Source of the DNA: Betaproteobacteria bacterium
GTDB taxonomy: Bacteria; Pseudomonadota; Gammaproteobacteria; Burkholderiales; SG8-41
DNA length: 64,000 bases
Direction of reading: 5' to 3'
Assembly: GCA_900299145.1 (NCBI GenBank)
Contig: OMIN01000127.1
Coordinates: 45,873-109,872 of the forward strand
Positions 8,439 to 17,375 of the stretch are shown one piece after another. The notes beneath the pieces are model-generated. The model did no database searches and was not told the DNA's origin. It saw only the letters and a list, made by a program, of their open reading frames with translations. The translations under genes were made by a program, and so were the position numbers. Position 1 is the first letter of the stretch, and the number at the start of each line of letters is the position of its first letter.

Positions 8439-9551
8439 TTACGCCTTCAACGCCTTGTACAGAAACGGCAAACTCACGTCCATGCGGTAATCAATGTCGG
8501 AGTGATTGTCGTCGAATTCCTCATACGTGTGGCGCACGCCCGCCGCCGCCAGCCGCCGCGACAGAATGCGCGTGCCGAAATGAATGTGATACTGATCGCG
8601 CCAGCCGCAATCGATAAAAATGCCGCGCAGCGTTTTGAGATTGGCGCGATATTTCGCCACAAGGTTGACCGGATCGTGCGCGCGCCAGTTTTGCCAGCGG
8701 CGCTCGATCACCTCGCCCGATTCCAGATTGAACGGCACGCGAAATCCCAGCGGCGCGCGCGGGTCGGGATCGTAAGTCGCCGCCATGCAAACGTTCATCA
8801 AACAATGCCCCTCGCTGCCGGAGAGCTTTTCTTTTTTCCACACCGCGTCGAGAAAGCGTTTGATGCGGCCATCGTCCATACCCTGCGCAATGTTCTTACG
8901 GCTCGCCTCGCGCAGCACGTTCACCGCACCCGCCGTACGTTTGGGTGAACGATATTTCGTCAGTTCATTAATCGTATTCGGCCAATCGTGCCAATACACG
9001 AAATCAAAATACGCATCGCCCGAATGATTGGCAATCGCGCCCCAATACTTCGAATACTTCATGCCATGAATTATCGCGCCGTACCCCCCAGAGGATTTGC
9101 CGAAACAGCCGCGATGTTCGCGACTTGCCAGCGTGCGAAATTCCTTATCGACAAACGGAATCACCTCCCGCGTGAGGTAATCCGCATAGTTGCCGATGGC
9201 CGATGAATTGATGTACTGATTGCCGCCCAGCGCGGTAAAACAATCCGGGAACACAATAATCGCCGGCCCCATTTTTTTCTCGTGAATCAGCCGCGCGGCG
9301 CGCTCCGGCACGTTGTCGCCAAACGGCTTCCAGTTGGCGTGCGACAGGCCCGTGCCAGTAAACCCGGCCAGATCGTAGAGCACCGGAAAGCGCTGCTTGC
9401 GACCATTCGCACCTTGATCATATTGTGGCGGCAGCCACACGCCCAGCCTGCGCACGTTTGGGTCGCCAAGCGGGTTTCCCTTCAGAATGTGAGATGCGTG
9501 TTCCAGCACCACCAGCGTGCCGGACGGGCCTAGCGGTCGTTTGAGTGCCAT
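8439..9551 (-). CDS. Putative esterase, alpha/beta-hydrolase fold (esterase D/FrmB-like)
   Basis: From ATG 9551 the protein has 370 residues and begins MALKRPLGPSGTLVV. FGKSSGGYGAI holds the nucleophile elbow with its serine, and the late EFDDNHSDIDYR provides the probable catalytic histidine, as in the PF00756 esterases. No signal peptide is visible from this start. A start at 9692 would overlap the divergent oxidoreductase start, so I reject it. Substrate unknown; acyl or aryl esters are the usual guess for the family. Confidence 0.82.
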   Translation of the reverse strand: MALKRPLGPSGTLVVLEHASHILKGNPLGDPNVRRLGVWLPPQYDQGANGRKQRFPVLYDLAGFTGTGLSHANWKPFGDNVPERAARLIHEKKMGPAIIVFPDCFTALGGNQYINSSAIGNYADYLTREVIPFVDKEFRTLASREHRGCFGKSSGGYGAIIHGMKYSKYWGAIANHSGDAYFDFVYWHDWPNTINELTKYRSPKRTAGAVNVLREASRKNIAQGMDDGRIKRFLDAVWKKEKLSGSEGHCLMNVCMAATYDPDPRAPLGFRVPFNLESGEVIERRWQNWRAHDPVNLVAKYRANLKTLRGIFIDCGWRDQYHIHFGTRILSRRLAAAGVRHTYEEFDDNHSDIDYRMDVSLPFLYKALKA

Positions 9552-9691
9552 GTGCGATCTATCCGCCGTCAGTGAGGTTAGCTGGGTGGCTAGTTTACCC
9601 GCGCGAGAAACGATAGAAGCAGGCGCGCAACTTCGGTAGAATCCCTGCCTCAGTCCCTCAGCACAGCCCCGTACCCCAAAAAACGAAAACA

Positions 9692-12586
9692 ATGTCCACG
9701 ACGCAGACCGTCGCTCCGGATTCCCCTTCGTCCGCAGTCAAAACCACCACCTGCTACATGTGCGCGTGCCGCTGCGGCATCAAAGTAACGCTGCGCGGCG
9801 GCGAAGTGCGCTATATCGAAGGCAACCCGGAGCACCCACTGAATCAGGGCGTGATTTGCGCCAAGGGCGCGTCGGGCATTATGAAGCAGTATTCGCCCGC
9901 GCGACTCACGCAACCGCTGCGGCGCAAGGCTGGTGCGAATCGCGGCGACGCGGAGTTTGAAGTTATCTCTTGGGATGAAGCGCTGCGCACCATCGAAGAG
10001 CGGCTCGCGCATTTGCGCGCGACTGATCCCAAAAAATTTGCGCTATTCACCGGGCGCGATCAGATGCAGGCGCTGACCGGTTTGTTCGCCGGGCAGTTCG
10101 GCACCCCCAATTACGCAGCACACGGCGGCTTTTGTTCGGTGAACATGGCCGCCGGAATGATTTACACCATTGGCGGTTCGTTCTGGGAATTCGGCGGACC
10201 CGATCTGGATCGCGCGAAGCTCTTCGTAATGATCGGCACGGCGGAAGACCATCATTCCAATCCGCTGAAAATCGCGATTTCCAAATTCAAACGCAGCGGC
10301 GGAAAATTTATTTCGATCAATCCGGTGCGAACGGGTTATTCGGCGATAGCCGATGAGTGGATACCGATCCGGCCCGGCACCGATGGCGCACTGCTGCTGG
10401 CGCTCAACGCCGAAATCGTGCGCGAGAAATTGTACGACGAAGCCTTTCTCGCCGAATACACCAACGGCGGCTATCTGGTGAACGACGATCCGAATTCGCC
10501 GCAGTATGGCCTGGTCGTCGCCAATGGCGTAACCCCCGCCGACAATCCGCACCGCAATCACAGCCAGTTGTGGTGGGATGCGGGCATTGAGGCGGCGGTG
10601 TCAAACCACGCGCCGGGTTGCAAGCCCGCACTGTTTGGCCATTACACCTTGCCCGACGGCACGCCGGTGCGGCCGGCGTTTGCGCTGCTCGCCGAACGGT
10701 TGGAACCCTACACGCCCGAATGGGCTGCGGAAATTACCGGCATTCCCGCCGCGCGTATCCGCGCGCTGGCGCGCGAGATGGGCGAGATCGCGCGCGATCA
10801 CAAAATCACGCTCCCGCTGGCGTGGACGGATAGCTGGGGCCGCAAGCACGACAGCGTCACCGGCAACCCGGTGGCGTTCCACGCCATGCGCGGGCTGGCG
10901 GCACATTCCAACGGTTTTCAGACCATACGCGCGCTGTCGATTTTGATGTCGTTGCTCGGTACCATTGACCGCCCCGGCGGATTTCGTCACAAGGCGCCGT
11001 ATCCGCGCGGCACGCCGCCGGTGTTCGCGCGCAACCCGGTAACACCGGACGCGGTCAAGCCCAATACGCCGCTGGCTGGCGCGCCGCTTGGCTTCCCAGC
11101 CAGCCCGGATGAACTGTTTGTCGACGACGCCGGCAACCCGATGCGTATCGACAAGGCGTTTTCGTGGGAGTACCCGCTGGCGGTGCACGGCATGATGCAC
11201 AACGTCATCGCCAACGCGTGGCGCGGCGATCCGTACAAAATCGACACGCTGTTTATTTTCATGGCCAATATGGCATGGAATTCGTCGATGAACACCAGCG
11301 AAACGCGGCGCATGCTGAATGACAAGGATCCGGATAACGAAGGGGGCGAATACAAAATTCCCTTCATTATTGTGTGCGACGCGTTTGAATCGGAAATGAC
11401 GGCATTCGCCGATCTGATTCTGCCTGACACCACGTACCTTGAACGCCACGACGTGATGTCGATGCTCGACCGGCCGATCTCGGAATTCGATGGGCCTGTA
11501 GACGCGGTGCGCGTGCCGATACTGCCGCCCAAGGGCGAGTGCCGGCCATTTCAGGAAGTCATCGTGGAACTGGCAAGCCGTCTCAAGCTGCCCGCGTTCA
11601 CCAATCCCGACGGCACGCGCAAGTTCCGCGACTATCCGGATTTCGTGGTGAATTTTCAGACTGCGCCGAATTCGGGCCAAGGTTATCTGACCGGCTGGCG
11701 TGGCGAAAATGGTGACAGCCCGATGATTGGCATTCCCAATCCGAAGCAATGGGACATGTACGCCAAGAACAACTGCGTGCATCAGCACCATCTGCCGCCC
11801 GAAATCACCTACATGCGCAACTGGAATCAGGGCTATCACGATTGGGCGACCAACGTGAAGCTGCGGCGCTACGGTGATCCGATCATGATTCAGTTGTATG
11901 CCGAAGTGCTGCAACGCTTTCGCCTCGCAGCGCGCGGCCACGGCAAGCGCCAACCGCCCGCGCATCTGAAAGATCGCATCGAGAAATTTTTTGATCCACT
12001 GCCTTTCTATTACGAGCCGCTGGAAGTCAGCGCCACCGACAAAGAGAAATATCCACTTGCCGCCATCACCCAGCGGCCGATGGCGATGTACCACTCGTGG
12101 GATTCGCAGAATGCCTGGCTGCGCCAGATACACACCCATAACTATCTGTTTTTAAACACAAAAACAGCGCAGGCTGCAGGCATCGCCGATGGCGGCTGGC
12201 TGTGGGTGGAATCGATGCACGGCAGGGTGCGGTGCATGGCTCGTTATAGCGAGGCCGTCGAACCGGGCACCGTGTGGACGTGGAACGCCATCGGTAAATC
12301 GCGTGGCGCATGGCATCTGGCGGAAGACGCCAACGAATCGAGGCGCGGCTTCTTGTTGAACCACTTGATCTCGGACGAGCTGCCGGCGGGCGAGGGACGA
12401 CGTATGTCCAATGCCGATCCGTTGACCGGGCAGGCCGGCTGGTACGACGTGCGCGTGCGCGTCTATCCCGCTGGTGCGGAAGAACCAGAAGAAAGCTTCC
12501 CGCAGTTTGAAGCCATGAAGCCGCTGCCGGGCACCACCAAACTGCAACGTCTGTGGCAGGCGTTTGCCGCGGGAGAACACAAGTGA
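9692..12586 (+). CDS. Molybdopterin oxidoreductase catalytic subunit (SoeA/PadB-like)
   Basis: A 964-residue member of the DMSO-reductase superfamily. C21, C24, C28 and C56 (in CYMCACRCG and VICAKG) bind an N-terminal [4Fe-4S] cluster. GRDQ, HGGFCSVNMA with C148 as the possible Mo ligand, and the C-terminal dinucleotide-binding domain follow. No Tat signal is present, so the enzyme should face the cytoplasm, as SoeA (sulfite dehydrogenase) and PadB (phenylacetyl-CoA:acceptor oxidoreductase) do. The sequence seems closest to SoeA from memory. It is the first gene of a three-subunit operon, and GTGA couples it to the next. Confidence 0.88.
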   Translation: MSTTQTVAPDSPSSAVKTTTCYMCACRCGIKVTLRGGEVRYIEGNPEHPLNQGVICAKGASGIMKQYSPARLTQPLRRKAGANRGDAEFEVISWDEALRTIEERLAHLRATDPKKFALFTGRDQMQALTGLFAGQFGTPNYAAHGGFCSVNMAAGMIYTIGGSFWEFGGPDLDRAKLFVMIGTAEDHHSNPLKIAISKFKRSGGKFISINPVRTGYSAIADEWIPIRPGTDGALLLALNAEIVREKLYDEAFLAEYTNGGYLVNDDPNSPQYGLVVANGVTPADNPHRNHSQLWWDAGIEAAVSNHAPGCKPALFGHYTLPDGTPVRPAFALLAERLEPYTPEWAAEITGIPAARIRALAREMGEIARDHKITLPLAWTDSWGRKHDSVTGNPVAFHAMRGLAAHSNGFQTIRALSILMSLLGTIDRPGGFRHKAPYPRGTPPVFARNPVTPDAVKPNTPLAGAPLGFPASPDELFVDDAGNPMRIDKAFSWEYPLAVHGMMHNVIANAWRGDPYKIDTLFIFMANMAWNSSMNTSETRRMLNDKDPDNEGGEYKIPFIIVCDAFESEMTAFADLILPDTTYLERHDVMSMLDRPISEFDGPVDAVRVPILPPKGECRPFQEVIVELASRLKLPAFTNPDGTRKFRDYPDFVVNFQTAPNSGQGYLTGWRGENGDSPMIGIPNPKQWDMYAKNNCVHQHHLPPEITYMRNWNQGYHDWATNVKLRRYGDPIMIQLYAEVLQRFRLAARGHGKRQPPAHLKDRIEKFFDPLPFYYEPLEVSATDKEKYPLAAITQRPMAMYHSWDSQNAWLRQIHTHNYLFLNTKTAQAAGIADGGWLWVESMHGRVRCMARYSEAVEPGTVWTWNAIGKSRGAWHLAEDANESRRGFLLNHLISDELPAGEGRRMSNADPLTGQAGWYDVRVRVYPAGAEEPEESFPQFEAMKPLPGTTKLQRLWQAFAAGEHK
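12139..12152 (-). repeat. Dispersed 14-mer word, copy 4 (exact, intragenic)
   Basis: Plus-strand TAACTATCTGTTTT, followed by TAAACA, inside the molybdopterin subunit gene. It encodes the stretch HNYLFLNTK with AT-rich codons unlike the GC-rich surroundings. Confidence 0.8.
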
Positions 12587-13284
12587 CGCAACTGGCGCTG
12601 GTCATCGATTTGAACGTGTGCGTGGGTTGCCATGCCTGCGTAACAAGCTGCAAGGAATGGAACACCTCCGGCGTCGCCGGTTCGCTGTCGGACGCAAACC
12701 CCTACGGCAAAGACCCCAGTGGCACGTTTTTTAATCGCGTTCAGACCTTTGAGGTCGGCGAATTTCCGAATACGCAAACCGTGCATTTCCCGAAGTCATG
12801 CCTGCACTGCGAAGACCCGCCCTGCGTGCCGGTATGCCCAACAGGCGCAAGCTACAAGCGTGAAGCCGACGGGCTGGTGCTGGTGGATTACGACAAATGT
12901 ATCGGCTGCAAGTATTGCGCGTGGGCATGCCCGTACGGCGCGCGCGAGCTCGACGAAAACCAGAAGGTGATGAAGAAATGCACGCTATGTGTCGACCGTA
13001 TCAACGACACGAGCCTCGCCGACGAACAGCGCAAACCCGCCTGCGTGCTCGCCTGCCCCACCAACGCGCGGCTCTATGGCGACATAAACGATCCGGAATC
13101 CATCGTCTCCAAGGCCATCCGCGAAAACGGCGGCTATCAACTGATGCCGGAGTGGGAAACCAAACCCGCGAATCACTATTTGCCGCGCCGCAGTGCCTCG
13201 GCCATCGACAACGAGTTAAGCCGCAAGGTTGAGCAGCAACGGACGAATCCCCTGAAGCCCACCGGCGCGCCAGCCAAACCCTGA
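12583..13284 (+). CDS. Four-cluster ferredoxin subunit of the molybdopterin oxidoreductase (SoeB/DmsB-like)
   Basis: A 233-residue protein from GTG 12583, which overlaps the previous stop and has GGGAG seven bases upstream. It has four cysteine groups: CVGCHACVTSC, CLHCEDPPCVPVCPTG, CIGCKYCAWACPYG and a final CTLC with a late CVLACPT. This is the usual 4x[4Fe-4S] electron-transfer subunit between the Mo subunit and the membrane anchor. The upstream ATG-type alternatives fall inside the catalytic gene. Confidence 0.92.
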   Translation: MTQLALVIDLNVCVGCHACVTSCKEWNTSGVAGSLSDANPYGKDPSGTFFNRVQTFEVGEFPNTQTVHFPKSCLHCEDPPCVPVCPTGASYKREADGLVLVDYDKCIGCKYCAWACPYGARELDENQKVMKKCTLCVDRINDTSLADEQRKPACVLACPTNARLYGDINDPESIVSKAIRENGGYQLMPEWETKPANHYLPRRSASAIDNELSRKVEQQRTNPLKPTGAPAKP

Positions 13285-13292
13285 TCTGATTC

Positions 13293-14222
13293 ATGAATCC
13301 CGCGTTCTCCGTCATTTTTCTCACGACCCTGATAGGCGCCGGTCAGGGGTTGTTTCTGGCGCTGTTCGCTGCTGAATCCAGCTGGTTGGGTACTGCGCCC
13401 GCCACTGGGGCAGCACTTTACGTGCGCGGCGATGCGATCGCTCTGACATTATTAATCGCCGGCCTCATTGCATCCTTTTTTCACCTCGGCCACCCCGAAC
13501 GCGCATGGCGCGCGGTAGCCATGTGGCGCACCTCGTGGCTGTCGCGCGAAGTGATCGTGCTGCCGGTATTTATGGCCATGGTTGCATTGCACGGCGTGTG
13601 TCATTTCAGTGGAAATGTGAGTTGCGTGGCCATCACGGGCTTGGCTGCCGCGATCCTGTGCCTCGCACTGTTCTACATCACCGCAATGAACTATGTGTGC
13701 ATCAAGTTTTTGCAGGAATGGGCAACACCGCTCACCATCGTAAATTACACGCTACTGGGCTGCGCGAGCGGGTTCACCCTCGCCACCGCGCTGGCAGCGG
13801 CACTCGAACCCGCGCTGGCCCCGGCGCTTGCGCGATGGGCGTTAAACCTGACGCTCGCTGCAGCGGCCACGCGCATTGCTTCACTCTTACGCAACGCGCG
13901 GCTGAAGCCGAAATCGTCGCTGCAAAGCGCCATCGGCATGCAGAATCCACGCATCGTACAAAAGTCGCAAGGCTTCATGGGTGGCTCGTTCAACACACGC
14001 GAATACTTCCACGGCAAGACCCGGCAACTGGTGCAAAGCGTGAAATGGGGCTTTCTGTTGCTGGCATTCGCAATACCGGCTTGGTTGCTGGCCACGGGCG
14101 CCAGCGGCCAATACGCCGCCCTCGCCTTCGTCATCCAGTACATCGGCCTCGTCGCCGAACGCTGGTTCTTTTTTGCGCAGGCACGGCATCCGCAGAATTT
14201 GTATTACCAGGCGGCCTCCTGA
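13293..14222 (+). CDS. Membrane anchor subunit, DmsC/SoeC-like
   Basis: A 309-residue integral membrane protein with about eight hydrophobic helices and no signal peptide. It is of the DmsC type: FFHLGHPERAWRAV near residue 65 and NTREYFHGKTR in the C-terminal half resemble conserved anchor segments. It should pass electrons between the iron-sulfur subunit and the quinone pool. It starts eight bases after the ferredoxin gene, completing a three-subunit complex that, lacking a Tat signal, faces the cytoplasm. Confidence 0.88.
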   Translation: MNPAFSVIFLTTLIGAGQGLFLALFAAESSWLGTAPATGAALYVRGDAIALTLLIAGLIASFFHLGHPERAWRAVAMWRTSWLSREVIVLPVFMAMVALHGVCHFSGNVSCVAITGLAAAILCLALFYITAMNYVCIKFLQEWATPLTIVNYTLLGCASGFTLATALAAALEPALAPALARWALNLTLAAAATRIASLLRNARLKPKSSLQSAIGMQNPRIVQKSQGFMGGSFNTREYFHGKTRQLVQSVKWGFLLLAFAIPAWLLATGASGQYAALAFVIQYIGLVAERWFFFAQARHPQNLYYQAAS

Positions 14223-14250
14223 TACTCACCGTCTACAGCGGTGCCGGCTA

Positions 14251-15462
14251 TTATTTCTTGAACGGATCGCTGAATTTGGGATCCGCCGTCAACACCGTAT
14301 CCGTCAACGTCTGCATGAAAGCCACCAGGGCCGCTTTATCGGCAGCGGGAAGATTCAGTCGCTGCGGTGCGCCACCGGGTGCGCGCAAACGATTATCCAG
14401 CGCTGGCCCCGCCTGCACCCCGCTGTTGTAATGTTCCACCACGGCGTCCAGTGACGCAAAGCGTCCATCATGCATGAACGCACGCGAAAGCCCCACGTTT
14501 TTCAACGAGGGCGATTTGAAAATCACAGTCTCCCCTGCATCCAGACCGTTGCTCTGTGAGTTTGCCGTCAACGCAAAGGTGGGGGGCACATGGCACGCGG
14601 CACAACCAGCGCCGCCCGCCGCCACGGGCGCAACAAACAACTGCCGGCCGCGATCTTCCTGCGCCGAAAAGCCTGGCAGAGGCACGCCCAGCGCCCGATT
14701 GGGCAGCGCAGGGCTGAACACCTGGGCATAGGCCGTATCCCAACGGCTGTTCGATGAAATCATGGCGCGCTGAAATTGCGCCAGCGCCTGCTGGATGCGC
14801 GTCTCGGTAATCGCCGCGTCGCCAAAGGCAAACGTAAAAAGATCCGGATAATACGTGGACGACTGCATCTTGGTGATCAGCGCTGTGACGCCGCCAATCG
14901 CCGGCACAAAGCCCATCTCGATATCGTTGATGATAGGCTGGCTGGCCTGAAGCTCAAGCGTGGCGGCGCGCTTGTTCCAGAACATCGAACCGGGCTGGTA
15001 GTAGCGCACATTGCCCAGACGCATGGCATGCGCCGTGGTGAACGCCGCCCCCGAAAAGCCGGTGCTGAAGCGGCGTGGATCGTCAAAGCCACTCGCTTGC
15101 TGGTGGCAGGAAGCACAGGCAATCCCGTCATTAACGCTCAGGCGCTTGTCGTAGAACAATACGCGGCCCAACGTGGCAACACGGTCGTTGATCGAGTTAT
15201 TCGCCGGCGTATTGTCGAGCGCGGCAACGGTCGCGTCGTAATACGCGGGCAATGCCGGGTTGGCGTAATTGGCGACGGCATTGAAGTCCAGCGTGGTGAA
15301 GTCGGCAACCCCCGCGGGCGTTGTCAGTGCCGCCGTAGTTGGTGTCGTCGCGGTTGCCGCGCCTGTTGATCCACCGCCACCACACCCTTCCAGCAAAAAC
15401 GTGCCCGCCATTAGAGTGCACGCGCAAGCGCGCATGAAACCTCGCGAAAAACTTTTCAACAC
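14251..15462 (-). CDS. Dihaem cytochrome c peroxidase/MauG-like lipoprotein
   Basis: A 403-residue protein. A signal ending LLEGC gives a lipobox, followed by a glycine-rich linker. Two haem c motifs are visible, CASCH near residue 125 and CAACH near residue 285, as in bacterial cytochrome c peroxidase and MauG. Conserved spans include GRVLFYDKRLSVNDGI before the first haem and FMHDGRFASLDAVVEHYNSG near the end. The role is peroxide reduction or protein-radical chemistry in the periplasm. It converges on the oxidoreductase operon. The exact donor is unknown. Confidence 0.88.
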   Translation of the reverse strand: MLKSFSRGFMRACACTLMAGTFLLEGCGGGGSTGAATATTPTTAALTTPAGVADFTTLDFNAVANYANPALPAYYDATVAALDNTPANNSINDRVATLGRVLFYDKRLSVNDGIACASCHQQASGFDDPRRFSTGFSGAAFTTAHAMRLGNVRYYQPGSMFWNKRAATLELQASQPIINDIEMGFVPAIGGVTALITKMQSSTYYPDLFTFAFGDAAITETRIQQALAQFQRAMISSNSRWDTAYAQVFSPALPNRALGVPLPGFSAQEDRGRQLFVAPVAAGGAGCAACHVPPTFALTANSQSNGLDAGETVIFKSPSLKNVGLSRAFMHDGRFASLDAVVEHYNSGVQAGPALDNRLRAPGGAPQRLNLPAADKAALVAFMQTLTDTVLTADPKFSDPFKK

Positions 15463-15663
15463 AACCCCCTGTTATTGTGATCCGGACGGGCGCCATTATT
15501 CTGTGGCGTCCATTGGTTGTGTATAGACGGCAACGAATTGTTACAACTTCGCGCCTGCCGCAACGTTTCGTTACAAATACACGCGGTACGCAGCATGCCC
15601 ATGGCAGGGTTTTGTCGCGATTGCCGTGATCGCCCTGTTGGGCCATCTTAAAATTATCTCAAT

Positions 15664-15677
15664 AAAACAGATACTTA
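15664..15677 (+). repeat. Dispersed 14-mer word, copy 5 (exact)
   Basis: AAAACAGATACTTA, preceded by AAT, in the divergent gap upstream of the aldolase-like gene. Confidence 0.8.
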
Positions 15678-15804
15678 TAGATCACCTTCAGCAGCCCCTT
15701 TGCAGCGCCGCGCACCTGATGGAATTTCCGAAATAGCCTCCGCACCAATTCCCGCATGGCATGCAACGATCCGGTTCCCAAGACAACGGCGATTGTTCAA
15801 TAAT

Positions 15805-15828
15805 CACAATTCGTTTGGCACAATTCGT
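15805..15828 (+). promoter_or_regulatory. 10-base direct repeat upstream of the aldolase-like gene
   Basis: CACAATTCGT occurs twice (15805-15814 and 15819-15828) with a 14-base period, directly upstream of the AGGGAG ribosome site. It may be an operator or part of a promoter. No regulator gene is adjacent. Confidence 0.4.
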
Positions 15829-15843
15829 AACAGGGAGATCACC

Positions 15844-16848
15844 ATGCGTTTCTGGACCCGCACGCTTTACACCCTCGCCTTGCTCGCCGCGAGCCTCGCC
15901 CCCGCGCTGGCACAAAACAAATTTCCGCTCGCCGCACCCGCTGGCGTCGACAGCAAGGCGCGGGAGAACGCGCCGCCCGGCGCAGTCAATCAGGGCCCCT
16001 ACGATATGTCGACATGGAAGTACGGCGCCGCATTCGCGCCTGCGCCGGGCACAAAAATCTGGAACCCGGTGAAATTAAAACTCATGCAGGGCGGCAAGGT
16101 CGTAGGCGGTACGGTTCGCGGCGTGCGCGACCCGAGCACGTATTGCGCGATGGCCAATGCGGGCTACGATTTCATCTGGACGGAGATGCAGCACGAGCCG
16201 TCAAACTGGCGCGACGTGGTCAACGCCTGGCGCACCTGCCCACGCGCCAAGGCCGTACCTGGCGTGCGCGTGGCCTACGCGGATGAACGCGAAATCGCAC
16301 ACGCGCTCGACGGTGGCGCGCTGGTGCTGGTGGTGCCGACCATCGACACCGTGGAAGAAGCGAAGGAAGCCATCAAATGGGCGTACTTTCCGCCACTTGG
16401 CAGCCGCAGTCTCGGCGGCGGGCCAGCCTTCGACCCGGACATGTGGGGCAGCGTACCCGGCGGCTATCTCAACACCATCAACGACAATCTGGTGCTGATT
16501 CTGATGATTGAAACACTGGAGGGTCTGAAAAACGCCGACGAAATCGCCAAGCTGCCCGGCGTACATGCGGTGTTCGCTGCAAGCAGCGACCTATCCAACT
16601 TCTCCGGCTACAAGCAGGGTGAGCCGGATTACGAACGCGCCATCAACATCGTACACGATGCCGCGATCAAGGCCGGCAAAAAATTGTGTGGCCCGTTGGC
16701 GTGGAAAGATCGCCCCGATTTCACCTGCTTTCAGGCGGGGCATGAAATGGCCGCCATTGCGCGCGGCGCGCGGGCTGAGTTAGGGGAACTGGCCAACACG
16801 CAGGGCAAGCCCGAGGTGGGGCCGTTTGCGGCGCCGGCGGCGAAATAG
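15844..16848 (+). CDS. HpcH/HpaI-type aldolase-fold protein with a signal peptide
   Basis: From ATG 15844 (AGGGAG about eight bases upstream) the protein has 334 residues. The start MRFWTRTLYTLALLAAS ends in APALAQ, a good Sec signal, which is odd because HpaI-family aldolases are cytoplasmic. The body has the family's TIM-barrel order: DFIWTEMQHEP, PGVRVAYADEREIAHALDGG and LVVPTIDTVEEAKEAIKWA, then a segment near residue 180 ending in a GPAF-type turn. It may be an exported lyase or a binding protein; the signal prediction is by eye. Confidence 0.78.
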   Translation: MRFWTRTLYTLALLAASLAPALAQNKFPLAAPAGVDSKARENAPPGAVNQGPYDMSTWKYGAAFAPAPGTKIWNPVKLKLMQGGKVVGGTVRGVRDPSTYCAMANAGYDFIWTEMQHEPSNWRDVVNAWRTCPRAKAVPGVRVAYADEREIAHALDGGALVLVVPTIDTVEEAKEAIKWAYFPPLGSRSLGGGPAFDPDMWGSVPGGYLNTINDNLVLILMIETLEGLKNADEIAKLPGVHAVFAASSDLSNFSGYKQGEPDYERAINIVHDAAIKAGKKLCGPLAWKDRPDFTCFQAGHEMAAIARGARAELGELANTQGKPEVGPFAAPAAK

Positions 16849-17123
16849 CACGCATGCATTTCGAATGGGGTTATGGGGTCGCCTGCTTCAATCAGGTAAT
16901 CCGTACCTGACAGGAGGCTTACAAAGGGGTTGGGCTGATCCGTAGAAACACGCATTTATTGGCGTGAAGGCCACTATTCCCGCGTTGACAGCCGACACGG
17001 AAAACATTTCATTTGGCATGAGCGAATATTCAGGTAGACTTCGCCCTCGACTGGCCGCCCGATAAAAATTAACCTCAAATGGGCGGCCCACCTCCCGGAT
17101 TTTCAAGTGGACGTAGTGGTGTC

Positions 17124-17375
17124 ATGGATAACGTACTCGCAACCGTGCAGGAATTGCTGCAACGACATTTTCAGTTGCAACCTCAGCAGGTCACGCCCGA
17201 GAGCAATCTCGCGGATCTGGGTGTTGATTCCCTAGCGACCATCGAATTCATGTTTCATCTCGAAGAAGCCTTCGATGTCTCGCTGACGGAATTTCGCGAT
17301 CCGGTGCAAACCGTCGGTGATATCGCCGCCTTCGTGCGCAAGGCGCAACTCGCACAGGCCGCCGTTTCCGCGTGA
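17124..17375 (+). CDS. Acyl carrier protein
   Basis: An 83-residue protein from ATG 17124. LGVDSLATIEF carries the phosphopantetheine attachment serine at residue 36 (DSL). Length, acidic helices and the FDVSL loop are typical of a discrete acyl carrier protein. A start at 17079 would add 15 unconserved residues. Its stop overlaps the GTG of the ketosynthase by four bases, so the two are translationally coupled. The 275-base gap upstream (16849-17123) shows no other gene. Confidence 0.9.
   Translation: MDNVLATVQELLQRHFQLQPQQVTPESNLADLGVDSLATIEFMFHLEEAFDVSLTEFRDPVQTVGDIAAFVRKAQLAQAAVSA

Larger units (their letters stand above)
15463..15843. other. Divergent intergenic region between peroxidase and aldolase-like genes
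   Basis: A 381-base gap. It holds a dispersed-word copy at 15664-15677, a 10-base direct repeat at 15805-15828 just before the aldolase ribosome site, and AGGGAG about 15831-15836. An open frame starting at 15700 runs into the aldolase gene but has no signal peptide or conserved residues, so I do not call it. Confidence 0.55.

Noticed and set aside
10601..12139. A 512-codon minus-strand frame inside the molybdopterin gene
   Set aside because: It has no conserved motif and mirrors the codon bias of the real gene on the plus strand.
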